A DNA stretch of 64,000 nucleotides from contig JACJWC010000003.1 of the NCBI GenBank assembly GCA_020637335.1, positions 186,001 to 250,000 of the forward strand, given 5' to 3'. Below, in pieces: positions 24,201 to 33,022 of this stretch (position 1 is its first letter; each line of letters begins with the position of its first letter). A program made the position numbers and the translations under genes. Under the pieces are notes generated by a model. The model was not told where the DNA came from. It did not search any database and saw only the letters and a program-made list of their open reading frames with translations. The DNA is from Acidobacteriota bacterium. Lineage in GTDB: Bacteria > Acidobacteriota > Holophagae > Acanthopleuribacterales > Acanthopleuribacteraceae.

Positions 24201-25543
24201 AGCCAGGCAGCATCCTGATTGGCAAGGTCACACCCAAAGGCGAAACCCAGCTGACCCCTGAAGAGAAGCTGCTGCGCGCCATCTTTGGCGAAAAAGCAGG
24301 CGATGTTCGCGATGCCTCGCTGTACTGCCCACCCGGTATCGAAGGTACCGTTGTCGATGTCAAAATCTTCTCGCGTAAAGGCGTCGAAAAAGATTCGCGC
24401 GCCTTGCAAATCGAGGAGGAACAAACCTTCCGCTTCCAAGGCAACTTGGAAGATCAGGAAAGCATCATTAAAGGTCAAGGCGCCAAGCAGATCCTAAACG
24501 CCGTTGAAGGCATGGAGCTGATGGAAGACCTATTCGACCTGGACAGCGGCGATATCATCCTTAAAGCCGGCCAGAAAATTACCGAAAAGGCCTTAGAACA
24601 CTTTGAATTCGACGACCTGCGTCGCATTGAAGTTTCCGACCCCAATGCCCAATTGGAAATGGCCAATATCATCTCCAAAATTAACCAACAGGTTGAAGTG
24701 GCACGCCAAAGTTATGAGGACGATGTCGACAAATTGAAACAAGGTGATGAGTTGCCACCCGGCGTCATCAAATTGGTCAAAGTCTACGTCGCTGTTAAAC
24801 GCAAACTGCAGGTCGGTGACAAAATGGCCGGCCGTCACGGTAACAAAGGTGTCGTCTCCCTGATCGTTCCTGAAGAAGACATGCCCTACCTGCCCGATGG
24901 TACACCGGTTGAAATTATCCTCAACCCACTCGGTGTTCCCTCGCGTATGAACGTCGGTCAGATCATGGAAACCCACTTGGGTATGGCCGCCAAGAAACTC
25001 AACCAGTTCTTCGCGACCCCCGTTTTTGACGGTGCCCGTGAACAGGACATCAAGGAATGGCTCAAACAAGCCCAACTCGATCCCAGCGGTAAAACCCGTC
25101 TGCACGACGGCAAAACCGGTGAATCATTTGAACAACCTGTTACAGTCGGCGTCATTTACATGTTGAAGCTCCACCACTTGGTCGACAACAAAATCCACGC
25201 CCGCTCGATTGGTCCCTACTCTCTGATCACGCAACAACCCTTGGGTGGTAAAGCGCAGTTTGGGGGACAACGGTTCGGGGAGATGGAAGTTTGGGCCCTG
25301 GAAGCCTATGGCGCAGCTCATATCTTGCAGGAACTCCTGACTGTGAAGTCCGACGATGTCACCGGCCGGACCCGCATTTATGAATCCATTGTGAAGGGTG
25401 AACCGGTACCCGAACCCGGGATCCCTGAATCCTTCAACGTTTTGGTCAAAGAACTTCAAAGTCTTGCCCTCGACGTCCAACTCTACAAAGAAGAAGAACT
25501 CGAAACCGTTGGGGCAGAAACCGAATCTGCCCTGAGCGACTAA
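21239..25543 (+). CDS. rpoB: RNA polymerase beta subunit with an inserted cysteine-rich (zinc-ribbon-like) segment
   Basis: A 1434-residue beta subunit, about 90 longer than that of E. coli. The core is normal: the rifampicin region SSQLSQFMDQTNPLSEITH, the LGPGGLSRERAGF and ETPEGPNIGLI blocks, GRHGNKG and the C-terminal GGKAQFGGQRFGEMEVWALE. Near the N-terminus, in the beta1/protrusion region, about 60 residues (81-142, DNA 21479-21664) replace a short loop found in E. coli. They hold Cys84, 86, 99, 102 and Cys118, 121, 132, 135. The first set has the same spacing, and the same flanking W-E and G, as the beta' zinc ribbon encoded by the next gene. The frame is open and conserved sequence resumes at GLTFDAPLKV. 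ATG at 21239 follows GGAG. Confidence 0.98.
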   Translation: MHESTENVYRKRLDFSKIKTSIPVPNLINIQKASYQKFLQMDLLPTEREDTGLKSVFESLFPISDFKETCSLEFVDFTLGTWECQCGRLQGIHHNRTRCHSCGHMILSEQSAGHLLICDSCGVQNENQRSICDVCGTSVRLKVKYSVEECRERGLTFDAPLKVTVRLVVWDKEEGSEDPTPYPRDIKEQEVYFGDLPLMTEHGTFIINGTERVIVSQMHRSPGVFFSNGEEPSTFNAQIIPYRGSWVEFETDSKGLLYVRIDRKRKFLGSTFLRALGCIDKEMSSTESIIRKFHTSERIRIEAGQVLVNHSHVGIGAKALKDLVDAQGEILLAENKKITRSALKALKKAGIEWVPVHMETLPNLFVLADIINEDTGEILCESNTKIDVELVNQLTENNVTEVEVFCPELDECGSFLTDTLAKDPLSSTEEALVEIYRKMRPGDPPTIESSRKLFIQMFFDPQRYDFSRVGRLKFNTKLSVESDLDQRILTPIDFYATIGYLLRLPKMIGQIDDIDHLGNRRVRSVGELLENQLRVGLVRMQRAIKEKMSLYHDLNTIMPHELINAKPVMASVKEFFGSSQLSQFMDQTNPLSEITHKRRLSALGPGGLSRERAGFEVRDVHTSHYGRICPIETPEGPNIGLISSLSCYAKINEFGFIESPYYRVENGTMIREVRVISPGSTEFAIGDVVALRDIQEKNKTAKHPATYEHYAHYLSAWEEDKYVIAQANAMLDEHDYLVHDQVNSRCGGQFKLFPREQIQFIDVSPKQVVSVAASLIPFLENDDANRALMGSNMQRQAVPLLKTEAPLVGTGMEYIAARDSGATVLCRNSGWVETVDAEHIVIRLEGEAGSSEMRDFGVDVYQLNKFRRSNQNTCFNQKPLVKRGDYIHKDQVIADGACTDKGELALGKNLLVAFMPWRGYNFEDAILISEKVVREDVYTSIHIEEFEIEARDTKLGPEEITRDIPNMSEEFLKDLDDAGIIRIGATIKPGSILIGKVTPKGETQLTPEEKLLRAIFGEKAGDVRDASLYCPPGIEGTVVDVKIFSRKGVEKDSRALQIEEEQTFRFQGNLEDQESIIKGQGAKQILNAVEGMELMEDLFDLDSGDIILKAGQKITEKALEHFEFDDLRRIEVSDPNAQLEMANIISKINQQVEVARQSYEDDVDKLKQGDELPPGVIKLVKVYVAVKRKLQVGDKMAGRHGNKGVVSLIVPEEDMPYLPDGTPVEIILNPLGVPSRMNVGQIMETHLGMAAKKLNQFFATPVFDGAREQDIKEWLKQAQLDPSGKTRLHDGKTGESFEQPVTVGVIYMLKLHHLVDNKIHARSIGPYSLITQQPLGGKAQFGGQRFGEMEVWALEAYGAAHILQELLTVKSDDVTGRTRIYESIVKGEPVPEPGIPESFNVLVKELQSLALDVQLYKEEELETVGAETESALSD

Positions 25544-25561
25544 GGGAAAGGGGAATCGAAC

Positions 25562-28500
25562 ATGCAACGTTCCACGCAGCTCTTTAATCGGCAGCAAGCT
25601 ATTAACGATTTCAGCGCCATCCGTATCCGGTTGGCGTCTCCCGAGAAAATCCGATCTTGGTCGTACGGTGAGGTGACCAAACCCGAAACCATTAACTACC
25701 GAACCTTTAAACCGGAAAAAGACGGCCTGTTCTGCGCTCGTATTTTTGGTCCTGTCGTGGACTGGGAATGCTTGTGCGGAAAATACAAACGCATGAAGTA
25801 CCGCAACATCATTTGCGACAAGTGCGGCGTTGAAGTCACGCTTTCCAAAGTTCGTCGTGACCGCATGGGTCACATCGAACTGGCAGCACCCGTCTCCCAC
25901 GTTTGGTTTTTTAAAGGCTTGCCGTCGCGTATCGGCTACCTGCTCGACATGTCCCTCAAGGATCTTGAGCGCGTTCTGTACTTTGAAGCTTATGTTGTCA
26001 TCGACCCCGGTGGCGTCGCTGCCCTCAAAGAAAAAGAACTTCTAACCGAAGAACGCTACCGTCAAATCCGCGAAGAATACGGCCCTGTTGTCAACGCCAA
26101 AATGGGTGCAGAAGCCATCAAGGAACTGCTCAAAAGCCTCAATTTGGCTGAATTGGCCGTTGAATTGCGCTATGACATGCGCCACGAAACGTCGGCCCAA
26201 AAGCGGACCAAAATTGCCAAGCGCTTGAAAGTCGTTGAAGGTTTTATCAAATCGCAGAACCAGCCCGAGTGGATGATTCTGGACGTTATCCCGGTCATTC
26301 CGCCCGAACTGCGCCCCTTGGTACCCTTGGACGGCGGCCGCTTTGCGACCTCGGACTTAAACGATCTGTATCGCCGGGTCATCAACCGCAATAACCGCTT
26401 GAAAAAACTGCTTGAGTTGCGGGCACCAGATGTGATCATTCGCAACGAGAAACGCATGCTCCAGGAAGCCGTTGATGCTCTGTTCGACAACGGTCGTCGC
26501 GGTCGTGTCTTAAAAGGCGGAAACAATCGCCCCTTAAAATCGCTTTCCGATACCCTCAAAGGTAAACAGGGTCGTTTCCGTCAGAACCTGTTAGGGAAAC
26601 GGGTAGATTATTCGGGTCGTACCGTTATCGTGGTAGGTCCGGAACTCAAGCTCGACCAGTGTGGCTTGCCCAAAGATATGGCGCTTGAGCTATTCAAACC
26701 CTTTATCTACAACCTCTTGGAGCAATACGGTTTCGCCTCTACGGTAAAAACTGCCAAGGAAATGGTTGAAGCCAAAGTGCCCATCGTTTGGGACGTCTTG
26801 GAAGAGGTTATTAAATCGCATCCGGTTTTATTAAACCGCGCTCCTACCCTGCACCGCTTGGGGATCCAGGCCTTCTACCCGATTCTGGTTGAAGGCAAAG
26901 CGATTCGCCTGCATCCGCTCGTGTGTACCGCGTTCAACGCGGACTTCGACGGCGACCAGATGGCGGTTCACGTGCCCCTGAGCCCGACCTCGATCATCGA
27001 GGCGGAAACCTTGATGCTCAGTTCGCGCAACATCCTTTCCCCGGCTCACGGCAATCCGGTAACGGTTCCCACCCAGGACATCGTTTTGGGTGCCTATTAC
27101 CTTACCTTGGCCCGCGACAACCAAATTGGCGAAGGCATGACCTTTGCCCGGGTTGAAGATGTTCTGGCCGCTCGGGAACAAGGTTTGGTGAATACCCACA
27201 CCAAGATTCGCTTGCGCTACAACGGCCAAGTCATGGATCTGGACCACGCATACGACAAACAGGCAATCAGCCGTAACTCGGTCATTACCGTGAATAACGC
27301 CTTGATCGAAACCACCGTCGGCCGCGTTATCTTCAACAACCAGTTCCGCAATACCGAAATGCCTTACATCAACGGCTTATTGAAGAAAAAAGGTCTAACC
27401 GACTTGGTCTTTTTCTGGAACACGGAATACGGTCGTGCCCGAACGGTTGAAATGTTGGATATTCTCAAGGACCTCTCCTTCACTTGGGCAACCAAGGCCG
27501 GTATCTCCTTCGGGATCGACGACATGGTCATTCCGCCCAAAAAAGAGCATTTGCTGGAAACCGCCCGTCAACGGGTTATCGAGGTGGAAAGCCAATATCA
27601 GGAAGGTCTGTTAACCAACGCCGAGCGATACAACAAAGTTGTTCAGCTGTGGTCGGACGTTACCGAAGAAATCGCTCACGAAATGTTCACTTATATGGAT
27701 GCGACCACCAAAGAGAACAATTTGGTCAACTCCATCTTCATTATGGCCGACTCCGGTGCACGGGGTTCCAAACAGCAGATCCGTCAGTTGGCGGGCATGC
27801 GCGGCTTGATGGCGAAACCGTCCGGCGAGATTATCGAATCGCCCATTACCGCCAACTTCAAAGAAGGTTTGACGGTATTGCAGTACTTCATCTCGACCCA
27901 CGGTGCGCGTAAAGGTTTGGCCGATACTGCACTGAAAACCGCGGACTCGGGTTACCTTACCCGCCGTTTGGTCGATGTGGCCCAGGACGTCATCATCACC
28001 GAATTTGATTGCGGAACCTTGGACGGCATCACCGCCCACGCGATCATCGAGCAGGGTGAAGTGATTGAGCCGCTGAGCGATCGCATCATCGGCCGGGTTG
28101 CCCTGAACGATATCTACGATCCGCACAATGACAATCTGATCCTTTCGGCCAATGAACTGATTACCGGTACCATTGCCCAGCAGATCCAAGATTCGGGTAT
28201 TCAGGAAGTGGCCATTCGCTCCGTTCTGACCTGTGAATCAGCGCGCGGCGTCTGCCAACTCTGTTACGGCAAGAACCTGGCAACAGGGAACTTGGTTGAA
28301 ATCGGTGAAGCGACAGGCGTTATTGCGGCCCAGTCGATCGGTGAGCCCGGTACCCAGTTGACCATGCGGACCTTCCACATCGGTGGTACAGCATCCGCGG
28401 TGGACGAACAGTCCACTCACGTAACGCGACGCGGTGGGGTGGTTTCATTCCAGAACATGAAAACCGTTATCAACAAAGATGGCGATGAAATTTGTCTCTC

Positions 28501-29773
28501 GCGGAACGGCAGCATCGTCGTCACCGACAGCGAAGGACGCGAAGAGCATTACACCGCCGTGGTGGGTGCCCGACTCAAGTGCCACGAAGGCCAGAAAGTT
28601 GATCCCAACTTTGTTCTGGTTGAGTGGGATCCCTACTCTTTCGTCATCATTACCGAGGTTGCTGGTCGCATCGAGTTGAAAGACATCATTCTTGGCGTCA
28701 CCATGATTGAGGAAGTGGACGAAGCCACTGCCCTCTCGCGGATGAAGATCATTCCCTGCGGTGATGAGAAGGTTACGCCTTCCGTCATCATTAAGGATGA
28801 AAATGGCAAAATCGCCGCCAAGTATCCCCTGCCCAACGATGCCCTGATCGTGGTCGAAACGGATGCCATGGTCACAGCCGGTGAAACCCTGGCCAAGATT
28901 CCGAAAGACACTACCCGCCAAATGGATATCACCGGCGGTCTGCCGCGAATCGTTGAACTCTTTGAAGGCCGTCGTCCCAAGGAACCGGCAATCATCGCAG
29001 AAATCGACGGCGTGGTCAGCTACGGCAACATCGTTCGCGGCATGCAAAAAATCCATGTTGAAAACGAATTCGGGGTCAAACGCGAATACTCCATTCCCAA
29101 AGGCAAGTTTATCCACTTTAAAGAGGGTGAGAACATTCGGGCCGGTGAACAGCTCATCGACGGCGCGCGCAGCCCCCACGATATTCTGGCCGTTCTCGGC
29201 GAAAAAGAACTGCAAAAATTCTTGCTTGACGAGATCCAAGAGGTTTATCGCTTACAAGGCGTTAACATCAACGACAAACACATCGAGATCATCATCCGTC
29301 AGATGATGCGCTGGATGGAGGTCGATGATGTCGGTGATACCGAGCTGATCCTGGGTGAACGGGTCGATAAGTTCTACTTCCAACGGGTTAACGAGAAGGT
29401 CATTGCCAATGGTGGATCTCCTGCAAAAGGCCATCCGCTGTTGGTGGGTATCACCAAGGCCTCTCTCTCAACCGATTCCTTCATTTCGGCCGCGTCCTTC
29501 CAGGAAACCACTCGGGTTCTGACAGAAGCCGCTATTGAAGGTAAAGTTGACACCCTGCGTGGCCTCAAAGAGAACGTCATTATGGGTAAACTGATTCCAG
29601 CCGGAACCGGTATGGCCCTGTACCGCGATGTTGAGATCGAAGAGGACGAAACCCTGGCCCAAGCCAATGAGGACCAGGATGACGAGTACTCGCTCGATAA
29701 CATCATCAAAGTCAGCCAACAACGCATCGTTGATCGCGACGATGATGGAGATGACGACGCAGATTTGGACTAA
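25562..29773 (+). CDS. rpoC: RNA polymerase beta' subunit
   Basis: A 1403-residue beta' subunit close to E. coli length. The N-terminal zinc ribbon has Cys70, 72, 85 and 88. The catalytic NADFDGD is at 459-465 with the three magnesium-binding aspartates 461, 463 and 465. The bridge helix and trigger loop region, the second zinc site (CESARGVCQLC) and the GEPGTQLTMRTFH block are all present. The C-terminus is acidic (DDDGDDDADLD). ATG at 25562 lies 18 bp after rpoB, with a GGGAAAGGGGAA ribosome site. A strong terminator follows, so the operon ends here. Confidence 0.99.
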   Translation: MQRSTQLFNRQQAINDFSAIRIRLASPEKIRSWSYGEVTKPETINYRTFKPEKDGLFCARIFGPVVDWECLCGKYKRMKYRNIICDKCGVEVTLSKVRRDRMGHIELAAPVSHVWFFKGLPSRIGYLLDMSLKDLERVLYFEAYVVIDPGGVAALKEKELLTEERYRQIREEYGPVVNAKMGAEAIKELLKSLNLAELAVELRYDMRHETSAQKRTKIAKRLKVVEGFIKSQNQPEWMILDVIPVIPPELRPLVPLDGGRFATSDLNDLYRRVINRNNRLKKLLELRAPDVIIRNEKRMLQEAVDALFDNGRRGRVLKGGNNRPLKSLSDTLKGKQGRFRQNLLGKRVDYSGRTVIVVGPELKLDQCGLPKDMALELFKPFIYNLLEQYGFASTVKTAKEMVEAKVPIVWDVLEEVIKSHPVLLNRAPTLHRLGIQAFYPILVEGKAIRLHPLVCTAFNADFDGDQMAVHVPLSPTSIIEAETLMLSSRNILSPAHGNPVTVPTQDIVLGAYYLTLARDNQIGEGMTFARVEDVLAAREQGLVNTHTKIRLRYNGQVMDLDHAYDKQAISRNSVITVNNALIETTVGRVIFNNQFRNTEMPYINGLLKKKGLTDLVFFWNTEYGRARTVEMLDILKDLSFTWATKAGISFGIDDMVIPPKKEHLLETARQRVIEVESQYQEGLLTNAERYNKVVQLWSDVTEEIAHEMFTYMDATTKENNLVNSIFIMADSGARGSKQQIRQLAGMRGLMAKPSGEIIESPITANFKEGLTVLQYFISTHGARKGLADTALKTADSGYLTRRLVDVAQDVIITEFDCGTLDGITAHAIIEQGEVIEPLSDRIIGRVALNDIYDPHNDNLILSANELITGTIAQQIQDSGIQEVAIRSVLTCESARGVCQLCYGKNLATGNLVEIGEATGVIAAQSIGEPGTQLTMRTFHIGGTASAVDEQSTHVTRRGGVVSFQNMKTVINKDGDEICLSRNGSIVVTDSEGREEHYTAVVGARLKCHEGQKVDPNFVLVEWDPYSFVIITEVAGRIELKDIILGVTMIEEVDEATALSRMKIIPCGDEKVTPSVIIKDENGKIAAKYPLPNDALIVVETDAMVTAGETLAKIPKDTTRQMDITGGLPRIVELFEGRRPKEPAIIAEIDGVVSYGNIVRGMQKIHVENEFGVKREYSIPKGKFIHFKEGENIRAGEQLIDGARSPHDILAVLGEKELQKFLLDEIQEVYRLQGVNINDKHIEIIIRQMMRWMEVDDVGDTELILGERVDKFYFQRVNEKVIANGGSPAKGHPLLVGITKASLSTDSFISAASFQETTRVLTEAAIEGKVDTLRGLKENVIMGKLIPAGTGMALYRDVEIEEDETLAQANEDQDDEYSLDNIIKVSQQRIVDRDDDGDDDADLD

Positions 29774-29795
29774 TCATGCTCGTCTGATAAAACCT

Positions 29796-29840
29796 AAAAG
29801 GCCCGGCCCCAAAAATGGGTGCCGGGCTTTTAGTCTTTTT
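29796..29840 (+). terminator. Terminator after rpoC
   Basis: AAAGGCCCGGCCCCA - AAAA - TGGGTGCCGGGCTTT forms a long GC-rich stem (with one bulged T and one wobble), followed by TTTTAGTCTTTTT. It starts 23 bases after the rpoC stop and closes the tRNA-tuf-rplKAJL-rpoBC block. Confidence 0.88.
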
Positions 29841-29884
29841 GGGTCTTCCCTGCGTATGGTAGATAAAACAAAGGAGTTTCAAGC

Positions 29885-30334
29885 ATGAAATCCCAACGAC
29901 ACTCGCACGCATTTTCCTTGATTGAGGTCATGATCGTCCTTGCCATTCTCGGGCTTCTGGCCTCAATTGCTGTCCCCAAATACCAGGCTTATTTGGACAA
30001 GGGTAAATACAAAACCAGCCAATTAAATCTTCAGAAAATTGCCGAAGCCTTTGAGCTCTACCATTCTGAAAAAGGCAAATATCCCAGCTTTAATTCCTGG
30101 CAAGAGCTCAGCGCTGCCAATTCGCCCTTAAACGAATACATGAACGAGGTCCCCAAAACGGATAAATGGGATCGACCCTACGAGGTCAAGTCAAGTGAAC
30201 AGGACTACCGATTGGGCGGCAAAGCCATACCCCGCACCAAGCTCGCTGGTGCCTATCCCGATTATGTTTTCCTGCCCGGCCCCGTGATGCGAACAGGTAC
30301 AACAACCACCAGCAACACGGAGCCTAAAGAATAA
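29885..30334 (+). CDS. GspG-like type II secretion pseudopilin or type IV pilin-like protein
   Basis: A 149-residue prepilin. After a short basic leader (MKSQRHSHA) comes FSLIEVMIVLAILGLLASIAVP, the N-terminal helix of type IV pilin-like proteins with the essential Glu5. Cleavage would follow Ala rather than the usual Gly. The C-terminal half includes DKWDRPYEV, which resembles the calcium-binding end of the major pseudopilin GspG. The tail is Thr-rich. ATG at 29885 has GGAG ten bases upstream. It stands alone after the rpoC terminator, convergent with the ABC operon. A second GspG-like protein lies at 34.8 kb. Confidence 0.82.
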   Translation: MKSQRHSHAFSLIEVMIVLAILGLLASIAVPKYQAYLDKGKYKTSQLNLQKIAEAFELYHSEKGKYPSFNSWQELSAANSPLNEYMNEVPKTDKWDRPYEVKSSEQDYRLGGKAIPRTKLAGAYPDYVFLPGPVMRTGTTTTSNTEPKE

Positions 30335-30345
30335 GGTTTGCCGTT

Positions 30346-31167
30346 TTAATTCGCGTTGGCCTTTTTGGTTTCGTATTGAGATAACCAAAAAGTTGCATAT
30401 AACCAAGCCAGTACAATAAAACTCAGTAACGCGAGCGTGTGAGTGAGGACATTACCCGTATCCACTTGCACCAAGGTAGGAATGAAACGCGGTATTTCAT
30501 CTCCAGCCAGGCTTTGCAGGTGAGCGCGAATACTGATGGCTTGAAGCGTATTCGCCGGTAGCAACGAGAAGACAATATCCAAGCCCAGCCACAGGCAGGA
30601 AGCCAAGACGCTGAACCATTTCCAGGTCGTTCCGAACGCTGTCACCACCGCTAAATAGGCGCCAAAGGCCAGGATCGAAAAAAGGATGAGGCGCGCGAGA
30701 AAAAACAAATTGCTGAACAGCTCATCAATTTGGAAAATCATATTTGTGAAATAGGTGGCCGACAAACATAATCCAATTAACAAACTGCCCAGCATCCAAT
30801 ATCCGAGGAAGCGACCCGCCACCTGGCCCAAGAAGCCGATTGGACGCACGCGTAAAAACACGTAATTGCCGCTGTCCAACTCGTCATTTACAACACCTAA
30901 ACCCATGAAAAGACTAAGGATGAGCAGGAAAAACGTGAAGAAATAGTAACCGACAATATAAATAAATATGCCGTAGGGCATGGTATTGAGGGTTTCCCCT
31001 TTTAATTTGGCCAGAACCAACACAATGATTTGTAAACACGGTAGGAGACCCAAGCCCAGAAAAAAGTAGGTGCTTTTGCGACGCAGAATGCGCAGCATGG
31101 TCCATTTGGCTAGAGTCCAGGTCAGATAAGGTTGGGACAAACGACGTTCCAAAATGGCGCTCCTCAA
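30346..31167 (-). CDS. ABC-2 type transporter permease (second pair)
   Basis: A 273-residue membrane protein with about six helices and no signal peptide. The segment NDELDSGNYVFLRVRPIGF between the second and third helices is typical of ABC-2 permeases, where the coupling region meets the ATPase. It overlaps the ATPase gene before it by four bases, so it is its obvious partner. It is the last gene of a four-gene operon on the minus strand. The substrate is unknown; drug, lipid or polysaccharide export and gliding-type roles are all possible. Confidence 0.82.
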   Translation of the reverse strand: MRSAILERRLSQPYLTWTLAKWTMLRILRRKSTYFFLGLGLLPCLQIIVLVLAKLKGETLNTMPYGIFIYIVGYYFFTFFLLILSLFMGLGVVNDELDSGNYVFLRVRPIGFLGQVAGRFLGYWMLGSLLIGLCLSATYFTNMIFQIDELFSNLFFLARLILFSILAFGAYLAVVTAFGTTWKWFSVLASCLWLGLDIVFSLLPANTLQAISIRAHLQSLAGDEIPRFIPTLVQVDTGNVLTHTLALLSFIVLAWLYATFWLSQYETKKANAN

Positions 31168-32111
31168 TGTACCAGGTATTTGAAGACCGATTCCATGTCT
31201 TCATCTTCCGCTTTAAGCCGTTGAATATCGACCTGCGCCGATTTCAGGAGATCGGGCAGCTCCTCAAAAAACCGGTTTTGATGTTGCGTAAATACGGTCA
31301 AAGATCCTTCTTTGCGCGGGTTAAATTCCACCCGAACCACGTGGTCACTTTGCAATAAGGAAGTGGCCATAGCCCGCGGATCGGATACGGTCATCTCCAA
31401 TTGGAGTGGATGATCGGTCAACAATTCGCGGATTTCGTAAACGTTGCCACGCGCGCGAAGCTGGCCCTGGTGAATCAGCACCATTTCCTTGGTCAGCGCT
31501 TCCACTTCGTGCAGGATGTGGGAACTGAAGACGACCGTGGTGCCATCTGCGGCCAATTCGCTAATCAGGTCCGTCACAAGCACGCGACTGGTCGCATCCA
31601 AACCGGTCATCGGCTCATCGAGAAAGAGAAATGCAGGCCGATGCGCAATTGATTGGGCCAAGCGCAATTTTTGTCGCATGCCCTTGGAATAGCCGGTTAC
31701 CCTTTTGCGCGCGGCTTGACTCAATTGCATTTGGTCCAAGAGCTCACGAGCCCTTTTTTCGGCATCGATGGTTAGCCAACCCTGCAAGCGCAAGTTACCA
31801 ACCAGGAATTGAAAACCATTCGCTTCATCCCACAATGCATCATTTTCGGGACACACCCCAATGTGCTGGTAAAGACTGGGATTTCCAGCAAAGTCCTGGC
31901 CGGCAATGCTCACAGAACCAATACTGGGCGTTAGCTCACCGCTTAAAATTTTGAGCAAGGTCGATTTGCCGGCACCGTTGGGACCCAATAGGCCGAGAAT
32001 GCCGGGGTAAATCTCCAGACTGACATCGTTTAGGGCCGATATTTGACCATACCACTTGGAAACATGTTCAACCAATATTGAGGCATTGGATGGACTTTTG
32101 GGTGCATTCAT
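31164..32111 (-). CDS. ABC transporter ATP-binding protein (second pair)
   Basis: A 315-residue ATPase of the CcmA/GldA-type family. Walker A is GLLGPNGAGKST, the signature region reads YSKGMRQKLRLAQ, Walker B is FLFLDEPMTGLD, and the His switch lies in FSSHILHE. About 90 residues after the core form an extra C-terminal domain. It overlaps both flanking permease genes by four bases. With the permease downstream it should form one exporter in the inner membrane. Confidence 0.92.
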   Translation of the reverse strand: MNAPKSPSNASILVEHVSKWYGQISALNDVSLEIYPGILGLLGPNGAGKSTLLKILSGELTPSIGSVSIAGQDFAGNPSLYQHIGVCPENDALWDEANGFQFLVGNLRLQGWLTIDAEKRARELLDQMQLSQAARKRVTGYSKGMRQKLRLAQSIAHRPAFLFLDEPMTGLDATSRVLVTDLISELAADGTTVVFSSHILHEVEALTKEMVLIHQGQLRARGNVYEIRELLTDHPLQLEMTVSDPRAMATSLLQSDHVVRVEFNPRKEGSLTVFTQHQNRFFEELPDLLKSAQVDIQRLKAEDEDMESVFKYLVH

Positions 32112-33022
32112 CGGACCACCTCCACCGGTTTAATACGTTGCCAAATGAACCATAAGAACACACCGCACACAACGCTTAAGTCAATAAGCTGCCAGAAGAA
32201 GGGCGTTCCAGGCGTAATTTCCAAATCAAAAATGGTCACCCCAATATCGTGCAACGTGCTCCACCAATTGAGGCCCAAAACCATGTCGCGCGCACCGATG
32301 ATTTTTGTTAATGCGGCGGAAACCGCCAGAGAAAAACCAAAAAATCCGGCAAAGGCAACAGCTGCCATGTAACTTCGGTTGAAAAGAGATGAAAAGAATA
32401 AAACCATTGTTCCAATCGATAACGTCAGGAATAGCCAATAAACGCCACCGATGATGGGCACATACCAACTCGTCGCCAGGAAATGCCCCAGTTCAGGGCT
32501 CAACGCGACGCCAAGCACAAACATAAAGATGGAAGGAATCAGGGTAACAGAGCCAATCAAGATGCCAACCGTCATGTATTTTCCAAGCAAATAATCAACT
32601 GGCGTAAGGGCCTTGCTGAAATAGATTTGCATGGCGTTGGCAGCCCGGTCCTTGCTGATGAGTTGGCTGCCCCAGAAAATCATCATAAAAAACAAAATAA
32701 TAAAGGCCGGATACGTTAATGAACCCTTTTGGTAGAACGCTTCATCGTATTCCCGCAAGGTTTTACCCCAATCGGCCAGGAAGGCGAGAAAGTCAATCCG
32801 GGCGATGGCTTCAGCTTGATGGCGAACCACCGTCATGAAGAGCAACACCGCATAAAAGATACTCAAGGTGGTGAAGAAGAGCGAACGGCCAATACAGCCA
32901 CTCGAGGCAATAATGTTGCGAAACCCGTAATAACCAATCAGAACGGCAGGAGGGGTTGAACTTTTGCGATCGCCATCCCAGGATTCGAGGCCGCCTTCAA
33001 AAATCTCACTTTTTTGCTGCAT
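32108..33022 (-). CDS. ABC-2 type transporter permease (first pair)
   Basis: A 304-residue membrane protein with six predicted helices. The first cytoplasmic part (residues 1-35) carries a polar stretch before the first helix. ISKDRAANAMQIYFSKAL after the second helix is the usual ABC-2 coupling motif. It overlaps the upstream ATPase gene by 17 bp and the downstream ATPase gene by four. Its likely partner is the ATPase encoded first, but the two ATPases and two permeases could also mix. Confidence 0.83.
   Translation of the reverse strand: MQQKSEIFEGGLESWDGDRKSSTPPAVLIGYYGFRNIIASSGCIGRSLFFTTLSIFYAVLLFMTVVRHQAEAIARIDFLAFLADWGKTLREYDEAFYQKGSLTYPAFIILFFMMIFWGSQLISKDRAANAMQIYFSKALTPVDYLLGKYMTVGILIGSVTLIPSIFMFVLGVALSPELGHFLATSWYVPIIGGVYWLFLTLSIGTMVLFFSSLFNRSYMAAVAFAGFFGFSLAVSAALTKIIGARDMVLGLNWWSTLHDIGVTIFDLEITPGTPFFWQLIDLSVVCGVFLWFIWQRIKPVEVVR

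Noticed and set aside
23378..24478. Long open frame (366 codons) on the minus strand inside rpoB
   Set aside because: It mirrors the codon pattern of the rpoB frame, has a Phe/Asn/Gly-rich composition unlike real proteins and no ribosome site.
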